From an uncultured Duncaniella sp. (lineage in GTDB: Bacteria; Bacteroidota; Bacteroidia; Bacteroidales; Muribaculaceae), in contig CAJUKP010000032.1 in NCBI GenBank assembly GCA_910587165.1, positions 1-20,327 on the forward strand: a stretch of 20,327 nt of DNA, given 5' to 3'. Below are positions 1 through 8,368 of the stretch, piece by piece (position 1 is the first letter of the stretch; each line of letters opens with the position of its first letter). The position numbers were made by a program, and so were the translations under genes. The notes under the pieces are model-generated. The model was not told the origin of the DNA. It did not search any database and saw nothing but the letters and a program-made list of their open reading frames with translations.

Positions 1-50
1 TAACCTTCTGATCCGTAGTCAGATGCTCTATTCAGTTGAGCTAAGGAGCC
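1..50 (-). tRNA. tRNA-Arg (anticodon ACG), 5' part, cut by window edge
   Basis: Read on the minus strand from position 50, the sequence gives a 7-base acceptor strand GGCTCCT, then TA, a D-arm GCTC...GAGC, and an anticodon stem TCTGA/TCAGA closing the loop CTACGGA. Its middle bases ACG are the anticodon, so the tRNA reads CGN arginine codons after A-to-I editing. The variable loop, T-arm and 3' acceptor strand lie beyond position 1, so only about two thirds of the gene is visible. A consensus promoter sits just upstream at 72-103. Confidence 0.9.
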
Positions 51-71
51 GTTGTTTTTGTTTTTGCACTG

Positions 72-103
72 CAAAGGTAGGGACATTTCAGCTTCTGTGC
101 AAA
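72..103 (-). promoter_or_regulatory. Bacteroidetes-type promoter of the tRNA-Arg gene
   Basis: On the minus strand, TTTG (103-100) is followed after 20 bases by TACCTTTG (79-72). This matches the Bacteroidetes vegetative promoter TTTG/TAnnTTTG. Transcription would start about 15 bases before the mature tRNA 5' end at 50. Confidence 0.8.
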
Positions 104-190
104 TTTTAGAACAAAAAAATTCAATAAAAAATGAAAATAGTTACTTTTGGGTAAAATAATGGTCGGTTTTTCCTTGGAAATGTGGGCTTA

Positions 191-222
191 TTTGGAAGGA
201 ATTGAGTTTTTGTGTAATTTTG
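191..222 (+). promoter_or_regulatory. Promoter of the outer-membrane protein gene
   Basis: TTTG (191-194) and TAATTTTG (215-222) are separated by 20 bases, the same spacing as at the tRNA and queF promoters in this window. The predicted start of transcription near 229 lies downstream of a possible ATG at 202. This argues that translation begins at 250. A second TACTTTTG at 142-149 has no matching upstream TTTG. Confidence 0.7.
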
Positions 223-249
223 GAGAGCAAACCAAAACCAATCAAAATT

Positions 250-1014
250 ATGAAAAAAAGCTTCTATATAATTATGGTCATCTTGTTTGCTGTGATTTCT
301 CCGCTTGCGGTGTCGTCGCAGTGTGTCAACCGCTCCGGAGTGTGCGGGCCCGGTGGAATGCAGCTTCTCGAGATAGATGTCCATGCAATGGTGGGTGGCA
401 GCTATGTCACGGAAAACTACATGGACTGCTATCCGGAGATATCCGACCTTAATTCAAATATGGGGCTTGCTCTCGGAGTGGGACTCGGTGTGAAGTTCAA
501 TCTTACCCGCACATTAGGACTCGGCACGGGACTCAACTATGTGCGCAATCGCACCACCCTTGATATGGCTGTGACCGGCGAGGGTGCGTCGAGCATATCG
601 AATGTGTTCCAGCGTAACACCTATTATACTTTTGATGTCCCTGTTTATATATCGTTCGCTCCTTACATATCCAATGGTGTGAAGTGGAATTTCGACATGG
701 GTATGTATTATTCATACGGAGTGCGTGGCACACAGAAGAGCACCATATATGATGCCAAGACCAATGAACTCGGTCAGCTCATGACAAGCCGCACCGTGCT
801 TGAGAAGGACTATTACAAGGACGGCGCGTTCATCAATTCATTCAAACGCGCCGATATGGGTCTGCATCTCTCGACCGGAATCACATTTTTCGGCCATCTG
901 AAACTTGGCGTAAGGAGCCATATCGGATTCAAGAATGTGGCTAAGTCGTCGGGACTGAGACACCCCAACAGTCATAACATAAGTTTCATGGCCATGGCCG
1001 GATGGGTGTTCTGA
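250..1014 (+). CDS. Outer-membrane beta-barrel protein, hypothetical
   Basis: The protein is 254 residues from the ATG at 250. An N-terminal signal peptide covers about residues 1-23 (basic start, hydrophobic core, SS-Q cleavage region). The rest alternates glycine- and aromatic-rich segments such as GLALGVGLGVKF and TYYTFDVPVYISF, as expected for amphipathic outer-membrane strands, and it ends GWVF with the C-terminal aromatic typical of barrels. It resembles the porin-family or 'outer membrane protein beta-barrel' proteins of Bacteroidetes, whose ligands are mostly unknown. The start was placed at 250 because it opens the signal peptide and lies just after the promoter at 191-222; an upstream ATG at 202 would precede the transcript. 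The gene stands alone and converges on aroB with only 6 bases between stop codons. The substrate cannot be inferred. Confidence 0.75.
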   Translation: MKKSFYIIMVILFAVISPLAVSSQCVNRSGVCGPGGMQLLEIDVHAMVGGSYVTENYMDCYPEISDLNSNMGLALGVGLGVKFNLTRTLGLGTGLNYVRNRTTLDMAVTGEGASSISNVFQRNTYYTFDVPVYISFAPYISNGVKWNFDMGMYYSYGVRGTQKSTIYDAKTNELGQLMTSRTVLEKDYYKDGAFINSFKRADMGLHLSTGITFFGHLKLGVRSHIGFKNVAKSSGLRHPNSHNISFMAMAGWVF

Positions 1015-1020
1015 GACAGA

Positions 1021-2067
1021 TCACTGCATGAGGTCACGGAATATGTCGAGGGCGGCGGTGATGTCGTCGGCCGAGGCTGACCTGTCGATTACCGGATGGC
1101 CCGGTGATTCGAGAAGAGTGAAGTTGATTTCTGAGGGGGAATTGTTTTTCTTGTCGTGTCGCATCAGGGCGATGAGTTCCGAATAGTCCTCGCAGCTCAC
1201 AGCCGGACATCCATAGCCGTTGGCCTTGAGGAATGTCGTGAAGGTTTGGAGCTCGGAAGATGGGAACCCCAGAGCCATATTTGACAGAATCATCTCGACG
1301 AGTATTCCCCATGCCACGGCATGGCCGTGTGGCACAGGATGGCCCTTGTGAAGAGCCTGAGCTTCGAATGCATGGCCTGCTGTATGGCCGAGATTCAGGG
1401 CGCGCCGCAGACCGCGCTCGGTTGGGTCCTCGATGACGATGCGTTCCTTGACTTTCACGCTCTTCTCGAGCAGTGGCAGCAGGGCGTCAGGATTGATCGA
1501 GAGTATGTCTCTGCCAAGGAGCTCGCGGTAGTCGGCCTCTGAGGACAGGAGACCGTGCTTCACCATCTCGGCATAGCCCGAGAGTATCTCTTCGTCGGTG
1601 AGGGTAGAGAAGAGGGCTGTGGATATGACCACTGCGTCGGCGGGTGCGAAGGCACCGATCTCGTTCTTCAATCCTTCGAAGTTGATTCCGGTTTTCCCGC
1701 CCACGGCCGCGTCGACAGCCGACAGGAGTGTCGTGGGGACGTTGATGAAGCGTATGCCACGCTTGAATGTGGCCGCGGCGAAACCACCCATGTCGGTGAT
1801 GACTCCACCGCCTATGTTGATGAGCAGGGACTTACGTGTGGCACCGGCCTCGACGAGCCTGCTCCAGATCGAGGTGAGGCCGGTCAGATTTTTGTTTTCA
1901 TCACCTGGAGCGACTGTAATAACAGGGTAGGGGAGAGAGAGTCGCGGAAGCACGGCCTCTGCCACGTTTGTGTCGGTGACGATAAATGTCCCGGCCGGAT
2001 CCATTTCACCGGCCAGTGTTGTGATTGTCTCGCTTATATTGTTGGTGTAAAGGATCTTCTGGCTCAT
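1021..2067 (-). CDS. aroB: 3-dehydroquinate synthase
   Basis: This 348-residue cytoplasmic enzyme converts DAHP to 3-dehydroquinate, the second step of the shikimate pathway, using NAD and a divalent metal. Family motifs appear in order: PGDENKN (54-60), the NAD-binding GGGVITDMGGF (86-96), PTTLLSAVDAAVGGKTGIN (111-129), AEMVKHG with metal ligand E167, NLGHTAGHAFE with H228, and HGHAVAWG with H247/H249. Length and motif order fit the family. The ATG at 2067 was chosen because it opens the usual AroB N-terminus and overlaps the HAD stop codon by four bases. The open frame continues upstream to 2271, but that part is out-of-frame HAD coding sequence. It is the last gene of the operon, and no obvious terminator is seen before the convergent gene. 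Confidence 0.95.
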   Translation of the reverse strand: MSQKILYTNNISETITTLAGEMDPAGTFIVTDTNVAEAVLPRLSLPYPVITVAPGDENKNLTGLTSIWSRLVEAGATRKSLLINIGGGVITDMGGFAAATFKRGIRFINVPTTLLSAVDAAVGGKTGINFEGLKNEIGAFAPADAVVISTALFSTLTDEEILSGYAEMVKHGLLSSEADYRELLGRDILSINPDALLPLLEKSVKVKERIVIEDPTERGLRRALNLGHTAGHAFEAQALHKGHPVPHGHAVAWGILVEMILSNMALGFPSSELQTFTTFLKANGYGCPAVSCEDYSELIALMRHDKKNNSPSEINFTLLESPGHPVIDRSASADDITAALDIFRDLMQ

Positions 2068-2828
2068 GATTGCTGTATGCTGACGGTGAGTAGACTCAGT
2101 AGTAGTGAGGGAAGGGCTTCGGCGAAAGCCGGCATGGAGGGGAATACGACGGCAGCCCCGGCTTCCTCGAGCACTGATGCGGCCATCGGGCCGGTTGTCA
2201 CCCCGATGGTGAAAGCTCCGGCACGGTTGCCTGACTCCACTCCGAGAGGGGCGTTCTCCACCACTATGCATTGGGAGGGTGACACTCCCGCGAGTTGCAT
2301 GGCTTTGATGAAAGGCTCGGGATGTGGCTTGCCGTGGGTGACGTTGCGCGAGGTGATGCGCAGATCCTGCTCGAAGATGCCGGGATAGTCGGTGTCGAGG
2401 CGCGAGATCACGCTGCTTTGTCCCGACCCGGTGACGAGTACTCTCTTTATGCCGGAGTCGCGGAGTATGGATGTCATCTCCCGTGCTCCGGGCATAGGCT
2501 CGACGCGGGGTAGCTCCGCGAAGTATTCGGTTTTCCGTTTATAGAGTCTCTTGGCCTCCTCCGGATCCACATCGTGGCCGAAGTGGCGGTTGAAGAGGAG
2601 GTTGATGGTGGATACACCTGTACGCCCTTCATAGAGATAGAATTCGTCGCGTGTGCACGGGATGCCCAGCTCTGAAATGAGTCTGTGCCAGGCAGCGGTG
2701 TGGTTCTTCATCGAGTCATAGAGGGTTCCGTCCATGTCGATGAGGGCGGCTTTGGGGATCACACTTGTGTAGTGGTGACGCTTGAGAAACCGTATGATCT
2801 CGGTCTCGAAGGGAATATGCTGATTCAT
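2064..2828 (-). CDS. HAD-superfamily hydrolase, beta-phosphoglucomutase/phosphatase-like
   Basis: This is a 254-residue soluble HAD phosphohydrolase. Motif I is DMDGTLYDS (31-39), with nucleophile D31 and acid/base D33. Motif II is the threonine of VTGS (T133), motif III is K167 in GKPHPE, and motif IV is the acidic VVENAPLG (189-196). The helical insert between motifs I and II (about 45-115) is a C1-type cap, as in sugar-phosphate mutases and phosphatases such as PgmB or GPH. The substrate cannot be read from sequence. A 25-residue extension precedes motif I. It overlaps the AsmA stop codon by four bases upstream and the aroB start by four bases downstream, so translational coupling is likely. 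The upstream A-rich run (AsmA Lys tail codons) is its ribosome-loading region. Confidence 0.88.
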   Translation of the reverse strand: MNQHIPFETEIIRFLKRHHYTSVIPKAALIDMDGTLYDSMKNHTAAWHRLISELGIPCTRDEFYLYEGRTGVSTINLLFNRHFGHDVDPEEAKRLYKRKTEYFAELPRVEPMPGAREMTSILRDSGIKRVLVTGSGQSSVISRLDTDYPGIFEQDLRITSRNVTHGKPHPEPFIKAMQLAGVSPSQCIVVENAPLGVESGNRAGAFTIGVTTGPMAASVLEEAGAAVVFPSMPAFAEALPSLLLSLLTVSIQQS

Positions 2829-5800
2829 TTTTTCTTTTTCTTTTTTGATTTTCCGTTTTCAGCCGGGGTGACCGTCCGGACTGTGTCAGGAGCCTGGATA
2901 AGCCCTTCCTTGATGAAATAGAGGGAGTCGGAGCGGGATATTGTGTCGTTCCGGCTGTCGTTCGGCAGTGTTCCGGCCTCCGGGGCGGAAGAGAAGTTGA
3001 GCTCTCTGATGCGGGCGTTGCGCACACCGCGGCGGAATACGTTGCGTATCTCCCTGACGAGGTTGATACGGGTGGTGTCGGCTATAGATACGGTGCGGGC
3101 CATGTTTTTCTCGTTGAATTTCGCCCCTCCGAGCCTGATTTTCATCTTGTCGGGGTTGCCTGAGATGTTGATGCCGAACTTGAATGGTATGGGTGATTTG
3201 AGCACGGCCACATGATAGTTGAAGTTCATGTTCATGTCGTTTGAGCCCATCACACCGAGTTTGTAGCGGTCAAGATTGAACATGAACGGGAATAGCCGCA
3301 GGCTGGAATTCTCGACAATCATCTCGACGTTCATGCTGTCGATGACATTGCGTTCCTTGTGCTTGAACATGAGCCATTTGCCTATCGTGCGGAATGTCTC
3401 GTCGTCGATCACCCTCAGCGAGTCGCCGGAGATCTTGACGGCGGCTTTCAGGGTGGGGATGTCGATATTCATGGTCGAGTCGATGGCTGTCGTGGCGGCT
3501 ATGTCGGCATTGATAATTCCGTCGATAGTCTGCAGGAGCGGCATGACGGTGTCGATGGCAGGGACGAGCTTGAGGAATTCACCTATGTGGAAGTCGTTGA
3601 CGTTGAGACCGAAGGCAAAGGTGGCGTCATTTTTCGACGGGGCAGAGTAGAGGGCGTTCAGTCCCAGTGAGCCGACATCGGTGTGAGCCGTGAGCTGGCT
3701 TAGGTTCAGCGCGCCGCGGTAGAGGCTCAGCACTCCTTTGAAGTCATGGAATATGAGATTGGAGTAGATGATGTTGCGGGCATCCACGTTTAGATTTGCC
3801 TCTATGTTGTATGGCACCACGAGTACGGTCGAGGAGTCGGCGGCGGCCATCGCCACAGAGTGTTCTATGGCGCTTTCATCGGCTCCGGCATCGTCCGCTG
3901 CCTTTATGCGTATGAGTCCGTCGTCATGCTCGGCGAAAGCGGCACCTGCAAATACGGCTCCCGCTATCTGGTTGATGTCAATGGAGTCGGAGGTCAGATT
4001 GAAATTGGCAGTCAGGGATTGCCGTCCGGTAGACGAGGTGAGCGCACGGGTTATATTGCTCACGGTGCCGTTGACCAAGAAGTCGCTACGTCCGACGTTG
4101 AGACGTGTGTCGGTCACGGTGACCGAGTCGGAATTGAATGTGAGATTCAGGTCGGAGATTCTGTTGCGCAGAGGGAACAGAGGGGAGAAGAGTCTCATCC
4201 GTTCGGCTTTCAGCTTGCCTTCGGCCCGCCACAGTATCAGGAGTTTCTTTATGGAATTGTCCACCTCCATGTCTATCACCTCATGCTCTGTGGTGTCAGC
4301 CATGGCCATACGGGCACGGCGACGCTCGCGGTAGATGCGGGCTTCCATTCGCCTCAGTGAGTCGGCGGGGAGTTCGGGATGGGCTGCTGTGAGTGAGTCG
4401 AGCCGGGCCTGACGGCGTCGCGACAGCGCGGGTGGGGCCGACGGATGGATGGTGAGTATCGCTCCGGCGTTACCGAGGGCGGCGCGGTTGAGACGGTCGC
4501 CATACATGGCGCGCTCGGCCCCGATGTCGAGATGCATCAGGGGTTTGCGTGTGTCACCTTTATAGCGGGTGAGAGATGCGCCTACGGTGGCTTTGCGCAG
4601 ATGCACCCGCACGGAGTCAATATCGGAGCGGAACATAAGTTTCTCAGCCACTATGCGTCCGCCGATAGGGTTGATGATGCTTGTGTCGGAGCTGCCGGCC
4701 GAGTTTTTGGTGCCCACACCCATTTTCAGTCCGTTTCCGCGGAGTGTCATTCCCGGAAGCTCGCACGAGATGGTGTCGATGCGCAGTGAGGCGGTGAGCA
4801 GGGAGTCGGCTGTCGCTCCCATCCGTGTGAATGATGAGTTTGTCCCCAGTTTCAGCTCCATCTCCCTTGAGTAGAGGCTGGCGGGGAGTTCCGGCATATC
4901 CACGTCGAGGCCGGTCAGTGTGGCATCGCCTGTGAGACGTATGCGGTGGAAGTTTTCCTTGTCGAGATAGCTTTGGCGGAGGTTGAAATCACAGTTGGCT
5001 TTGAGAAGACCGGTGATGGTTCCCGGGAACTGTCTCAGTATGATGGCCGGAAGTTTGGCGAAGCTCAGCCCTCCCTTGAATGAGCCTTTGATGTGGGGAT
5101 CGGCTATCGGGTCTGTCACCTTGGCCACGACGAGGAATCCCATCCCCTCACCCTGGGCTTTCAGACGGCGGATGTCGAGGGTGGAGCGGTTGAGGTTGTC
5201 GCCGTTGACGGATGCCGAGGCGTCGAGCTCGATGATGTCGAGATTCATGCCGTCATAAGTCACCTTGCCTTTCGGGATCATGACGGAGATATCGAATGAG
5301 GGTATTGAATCGGTGCCGATGCGGAACGGGCGTGTCAGGTCGATGTCAGTGCCGATGTTGAAATCAGCCCTGACCTTATCGAGCTCGCCACGCAGGCCGG
5401 CGGGTATCAGCGATATGATGTCGCTGAAAGGTGTCTGTGGCAATGATGCCTTGAGGTTCTCTACGAGCAGCCCGTCGCTGAAATCAAGAGCGGTGGTGAT
5501 TCCGGCGGTGACGCTGTCGGCCCTGATTGTGAAATCATTGAGGGCCACCTTCATGGGATGGCGCGGATCCCAGCAGATCTCTCCACCCAGCCCTATGCCG
5601 AGATCCCGGATGGTGATGTCGGGGATTGATGCCGATGTGAATCCTGCTATGTCGAGACGGTAGTCAGGGGCTCTGTTGCCGTCGATGACGGTGGTGGTCA
5701 GGGTCACGGAGGCTTCGATTGAGTCGGGTAGCGAGACGTAGCGCACGGGGAAACCGTCTCTGATCCCGAATGTGGCGAGGCGTATGTCGGGGATCAGCAG

Positions 5801-6337
5801 CGACGTGGCCTCCTCGGCCTCCTTCTCCTCGGACGGAGGGAATATGTCGAGGCTCCAGACGTCAGGTGTGGCCTGGATGAGATTGACGGCCGGAGAGGTT
5901 ATCTCTGTGTCGTAGAGCTGTATCTTTCCCGCGAGAATGGCCGGAATATTGATGGCGCCGTTCAGGGCTCTGATGCTCAGGAGAGTGTCGGCATAGACCG
6001 GGAGATGGGTTCTCACGGAGTCGGGGAGCTGCCGGAATGCATGGGTGACTGCCGTGAGGCCGCGGACATCAAGCTCGAAACGCGGGAAGGTGCTGTAGAA
6101 GCTTATCTCCACTCGTTCGAGTGACAACTGTCCGTTGATATTGTCGTTGGATATCCTCTCGACGAGCGGAGTGAGCCGCTCGGGTTTGAGATAGTTGACT
6201 GCCACCGTGATGGCGGCGATGATGAGCACGACCAGGGCAAGCAGTGTCCATCCGAGCGCGCGAAGTAGGGTTTTCCATACCTTGCGCGACTTGTGTGTAT
6301 CTTTGTTCTCTTCCTTATTTTCAGGCTTGTTGCTCAT
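2825..6337 (-). CDS. Giant AsmA-like envelope protein
   Basis: The protein is 1170 residues. A short Lys/Glu-rich cytoplasmic N-terminus (1-22) is followed by one membrane helix (about 23-48) and a very long extracytoplasmic part of beta-rich repeating segments. This is the layout of AsmA/TamB/YhdP-type proteins, which anchor in the inner membrane and span the periplasm, with proposed roles in phospholipid transport and outer-membrane homeostasis. The AsmA-like N-terminus (LTPLVERISNDNINGQLSLE, 55-74) and the C-terminal AsmA-like segment before residue 1070 support the family. A helical, Arg-rich stretch around residues 620-670 interrupts the beta pattern. The C-terminus is a lysine tail (KSKKKKKK) whose codons form an A-run abutting the HAD start. 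Both neighbours overlap by four bases. The exact cargo is unknown. Confidence 0.85.
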   Translation of the reverse strand: MSNKPENKEENKDTHKSRKVWKTLLRALGWTLLALVVLIIAAITVAVNYLKPERLTPLVERISNDNINGQLSLERVEISFYSTFPRFELDVRGLTAVTHAFRQLPDSVRTHLPVYADTLLSIRALNGAINIPAILAGKIQLYDTEITSPAVNLIQATPDVWSLDIFPPSEEKEAEEATSLLIPDIRLATFGIRDGFPVRYVSLPDSIEASVTLTTTVIDGNRAPDYRLDIAGFTSASIPDITIRDLGIGLGGEICWDPRHPMKVALNDFTIRADSVTAGITTALDFSDGLLVENLKASLPQTPFSDIISLIPAGLRGELDKVRADFNIGTDIDLTRPFRIGTDSIPSFDISVMIPKGKVTYDGMNLDIIELDASASVNGDNLNRSTLDIRRLKAQGEGMGFLVVAKVTDPIADPHIKGSFKGGLSFAKLPAIILRQFPGTITGLLKANCDFNLRQSYLDKENFHRIRLTGDATLTGLDVDMPELPASLYSREMELKLGTNSSFTRMGATADSLLTASLRIDTISCELPGMTLRGNGLKMGVGTKNSAGSSDTSIINPIGGRIVAEKLMFRSDIDSVRVHLRKATVGASLTRYKGDTRKPLMHLDIGAERAMYGDRLNRAALGNAGAILTIHPSAPPALSRRRQARLDSLTAAHPELPADSLRRMEARIYRERRRARMAMADTTEHEVIDMEVDNSIKKLLILWRAEGKLKAERMRLFSPLFPLRNRISDLNLTFNSDSVTVTDTRLNVGRSDFLVNGTVSNITRALTSSTGRQSLTANFNLTSDSIDINQIAGAVFAGAAFAEHDDGLIRIKAADDAGADESAIEHSVAMAAADSSTVLVVPYNIEANLNVDARNIIYSNLIFHDFKGVLSLYRGALNLSQLTAHTDVGSLGLNALYSAPSKNDATFAFGLNVNDFHIGEFLKLVPAIDTVMPLLQTIDGIINADIAATTAIDSTMNIDIPTLKAAVKISGDSLRVIDDETFRTIGKWLMFKHKERNVIDSMNVEMIVENSSLRLFPFMFNLDRYKLGVMGSNDMNMNFNYHVAVLKSPIPFKFGINISGNPDKMKIRLGGAKFNEKNMARTVSIADTTRINLVREIRNVFRRGVRNARIRELNFSSAPEAGTLPNDSRNDTISRSDSLYFIKEGLIQAPDTVRTVTPAENGKSKKKKKK

Positions 6338-7170
6338 TCTTTTTCCTCAGGTTTGCGGGCTGTGATGTGGAAGCATGGCTGGCCACGCTCATATTTCACC
6401 CATAGTTTGCCTTCTTCCCTCATGGCTTTCAACACTTCGCCGAGCACACCCTTGAGGTCGTCGACGCTACGGGCCGGTGCCGGACGTCCGGCCACGAAGT
6501 TGGCATAGGAGATGTCGAATGTGGTGCCATACTGATGGACTGACGAGTCGATGGCATTGCGGTTGCGCCGGCGAAGCCGTTTGATGGTCTGTGGCGTGCG
6601 CAGCAGGCTTGTCACCTTTATGCGGTAGTCGCCTCCGCCACGTGCGGCGATGGTGTCGCGGAACCGGCGTCCGATCTCGCGCAATGTGCGCGCTGCCTCA
6701 GGCACCAGATAGGGGCGGGAGTATATGAGGGTGTCGAGATAATAGTCCTCGCAGGTGGTGATCCTCACTATCGGGCGGCGGAGCTGCCAGTGTGAGCGGG
6801 TGTCGGAAAGGGGTTCTATGCCATACTTCGCGGCTTCGGCCATGTGTACGTGGTTGGAGTCGTTGAAGGTCTTTCGCATATCGCCGAAGTAGTTGACTTT
6901 CATGCGCTGTGTAGGTTCGGGCATGAAGTCGAGATGACGGAGATGATATGAGACGGTGTCCTGTTTCTCAAGGTCATGGACCGAAGTGCCGCGCAGGATC
7001 TGTGTGACAGGGGCCTCTTCGGCCACGATCTCGGTGCCGTCATCCTCGCTGCGCTCCACGGGCACACACATCACCACGCACAGCGATATGAACAGACACA
7101 CCGGCAGCACGAGCTGCATCAGCTTCACATAATTGAGCTTTCTGTGTGGGGTGCCTTGCTGTCCCATCAT
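6334..7170 (-). CDS. DUF5715 family protein, M15-peptidase-like, membrane-anchored
   Basis: The protein is 278 residues. A basic N-terminus and one hydrophobic segment (about 17-36) suggest a signal anchor; the cysteines there do not form a convincing lipobox. The C-terminal half carries SLLRTPQ (188-194), SSVHQYGTTFDIS (209-221) and CFHIT (266-270). This arrangement resembles the SxHxxGxxxD...H zinc site of M15/VanY-type D-Ala-D-Ala peptidases, with H212, D219 and H268 as candidate ligands. DUF5715 is recognised from memory of Bacteroidetes proteins; peptidase activity is inference. The start at 7170 overlaps the queC stop by four bases (ATGA), and a second in-frame ATG lies at 7167. The open frame extends to 7680 but that part is a shadow of queC. 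The product probably acts on peptidoglycan or in the periplasm. Confidence 0.72.
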   Translation of the reverse strand: MMGQQGTPHRKLNYVKLMQLVLPVCLFISLCVVMCVPVERSEDDGTEIVAEEAPVTQILRGTSVHDLEKQDTVSYHLRHLDFMPEPTQRMKVNYFGDMRKTFNDSNHVHMAEAAKYGIEPLSDTRSHWQLRRPIVRITTCEDYYLDTLIYSRPYLVPEAARTLREIGRRFRDTIAARGGGDYRIKVTSLLRTPQTIKRLRRRNRNAIDSSVHQYGTTFDISYANFVAGRPAPARSVDDLKGVLGEVLKAMREEGKLWVKYERGQPCFHITARKPEEKE

Positions 7171-7811
7171 TCGGTGAGTTCTATACCGGCGGCGGCGAGC
7201 GCCTCGGCGCGTTCGATGCAGGTGGCGCACTTCCCGCAGTGTTTCTCGCCACCCTTGTAGCATGAATATGTGAGCGAATAGTCCACGCCGATCTCCTTGC
7301 CTCTCCGGGCTATGTCGGCTTTGGTGATTGCCGTATAGGGAGCTATCAGGCCGATGTTGGCGTATGTTCCGGCCGATATTGCCGCGCCCATTGCCTCGAC
7401 GAACTCCGGACGGCAGTCGGGATAGATGGCATGGTCGCCCGAGTGGTTGGCGAGCATCACGTTGCTGAGTCCGAGGCTTTCGGCCAGTCCGGCGGCCACA
7501 GACAGCATTATGCCGTTGCGGAAGGGGACCACGGTGGAGGCCATGTTGCCGTCGTCGTATGATCCTTCGGGGATGGCGTCGGCTCCCGAGAGCAGCGAGC
7601 TGCAGAAATGCCGGGCCATGAAACCGAGGTCGATCTCTATCCATCTGATTCCGAGCATCTCGCAGTTGATGCGCGCGCACCGTGCCTCACGTTTGTTGTG
7701 GTTCGATCCATACTGGAACGTGACGGCTGCCGCGATACGGTGGCTGTAGTCATGGAGGAGGGTGACGGAGTCCATCCCGCCGGAAAGGACTATGAGACAG
7801 TCTTTTTCCAT
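7167..7811 (-). CDS. queC: 7-cyano-7-deazaguanine synthase (preQ0 synthase)
   Basis: This 214-residue cytoplasmic ATP-dependent enzyme makes preQ0 from 7-carboxy-7-deazaguanine and ammonia in queuosine biosynthesis. The PP-loop SGGMDS is at residues 10-15, VPFRNGIML at 95-103, and DCRPEF at 132-137. A C-terminal zinc site comprises C184, C192, C195 and C198 (CYKGGEKHCGKCATC). Length is normal for QueC. It lies 2 bases downstream of queF, which acts next in the pathway, and overlaps the DUF5715 gene by four bases. The partner genes queD and queE are not in the window. Confidence 0.97.
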   Translation of the reverse strand: MEKDCLIVLSGGMDSVTLLHDYSHRIAAAVTFQYGSNHNKREARCARINCEMLGIRWIEIDLGFMARHFCSSLLSGADAIPEGSYDDGNMASTVVPFRNGIMLSVAAGLAESLGLSNVMLANHSGDHAIYPDCRPEFVEAMGAAISAGTYANIGLIAPYTAITKADIARRGKEIGVDYSLTYSCYKGGEKHCGKCATCIERAEALAAAGIELTE

Positions 7812-7813
7812 TT

Positions 7814-8284
7814 TCAGAATTCGGAGGTGAATGATGCCATGAGGCGTTGACGCGCCATATCCTCGTGGTCGCTGTCGCCGTAGTTGGCAAACGGGTGTAT
7901 GGCAATGCCGCCACGGGGTGTGAAAATCCCTTTCACCTCTATATATTTAGGATCCATGAGAGCGATGAGGTCTTTCATTATGATGTTGACACAGTCTTCG
8001 TGGAAATCCCCGTGGTTGCGGAAGCTGAAGAGGTAAAGCTTGAGGCTCTTGCTCTCCACCATTTTCTCGCGCGGAATATATGATATGATGATTTTGGCAA
8101 AATCCGGTTGCCCTGTCTTGGGGCATAGCGAGGTGAACTCCGGACACAGGAATGTCACCAGATATTCATTGGACGGATGCTTGTTGACAAACGTCTCAAG
8201 CACCTCGGGGGCATATCTGTCGGGGTATGTGGTGCCGGTGTTGCCAAGAAGGGTCACGCCGGTGAGCTCGGCATCGTTACGCAT
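7814..8284 (-). CDS. queF: NADPH-dependent preQ0 reductase (QueF, short type)
   Basis: This 156-residue enzyme reduces the nitrile of preQ0 to the aminomethyl group of preQ1. It is of the short, Bacillus-like type. Key features are CPEFTSLCPKTGQPDF (47-62), with the thioimide-forming C54 and D61, the QueF motif ESKSLKLYLFSFRN (77-90), and FHED (94-97). The similarity to Bacillus QueF runs from ELTGVTLLGN to the C-terminus. The ATG at 8284 was chosen because that similarity begins here. The open frame runs back to 8401, but that stretch is the promoter and a palindromic repeat. It is the first gene of the six-gene operon, with a consensus promoter at 8315-8346. No preQ1-riboswitch is apparent in the roughly 25-base leader. 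Confidence 0.97.
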   Translation of the reverse strand: MRNDAELTGVTLLGNTGTTYPDRYAPEVLETFVNKHPSNEYLVTFLCPEFTSLCPKTGQPDFAKIIISYIPREKMVESKSLKLYLFSFRNHGDFHEDCVNIIMKDLIALMDPKYIEVKGIFTPRGGIAIHPFANYGDSDHEDMARQRLMASFTSEF

Positions 8285-8314
8285 ACTGATGAGGTTTTTA
8301 TCGTAATTAACTTG

Positions 8315-8346
8315 CAAAAGTAGCAATAATATTATTAAAACACAAA
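8315..8346 (-). promoter_or_regulatory. Promoter of the queF-queC-DUF5715-asmA-HAD-aroB operon
   Basis: On the minus strand, TTTG (8346-8343) and TACTTTTG (8322-8315) are separated by 20 bases. Transcription would start near 8308, leaving a leader of about 25 bases before the queF ATG. No other comparable promoter was noticed inside the operon. Confidence 0.75.
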
Positions 8347-8368
8347 CGCGGTTGAGATTACCGGTCCG

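Noticed and set aside
202..249. Earlier ATG for the outer-membrane protein gene
   Set aside because: It lies inside the promoter, upstream of the predicted transcription start, and would bury the signal peptide.
2068..2271. N-terminal extension of the aroB frame
   Set aside because: It is out-of-frame HAD coding sequence, Arg-rich and unlike any AroB; the ATG at 2067 overlaps the HAD stop as at the other junctions.
1555..2388. Long plus-strand open frame (277 residues) across aroB and the HAD gene
   Set aside because: It lies antisense to two well-supported enzymes, has unnatural composition rich in Gly, Asp and Cys, and matches no family; it is a frame shadow in GC-richer DNA.
7171..7680. 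N-terminal extension of the DUF5715 frame
   Set aside because: It is queC coding sequence read in another frame; the ATG at 7170 precedes a normal membrane anchor.
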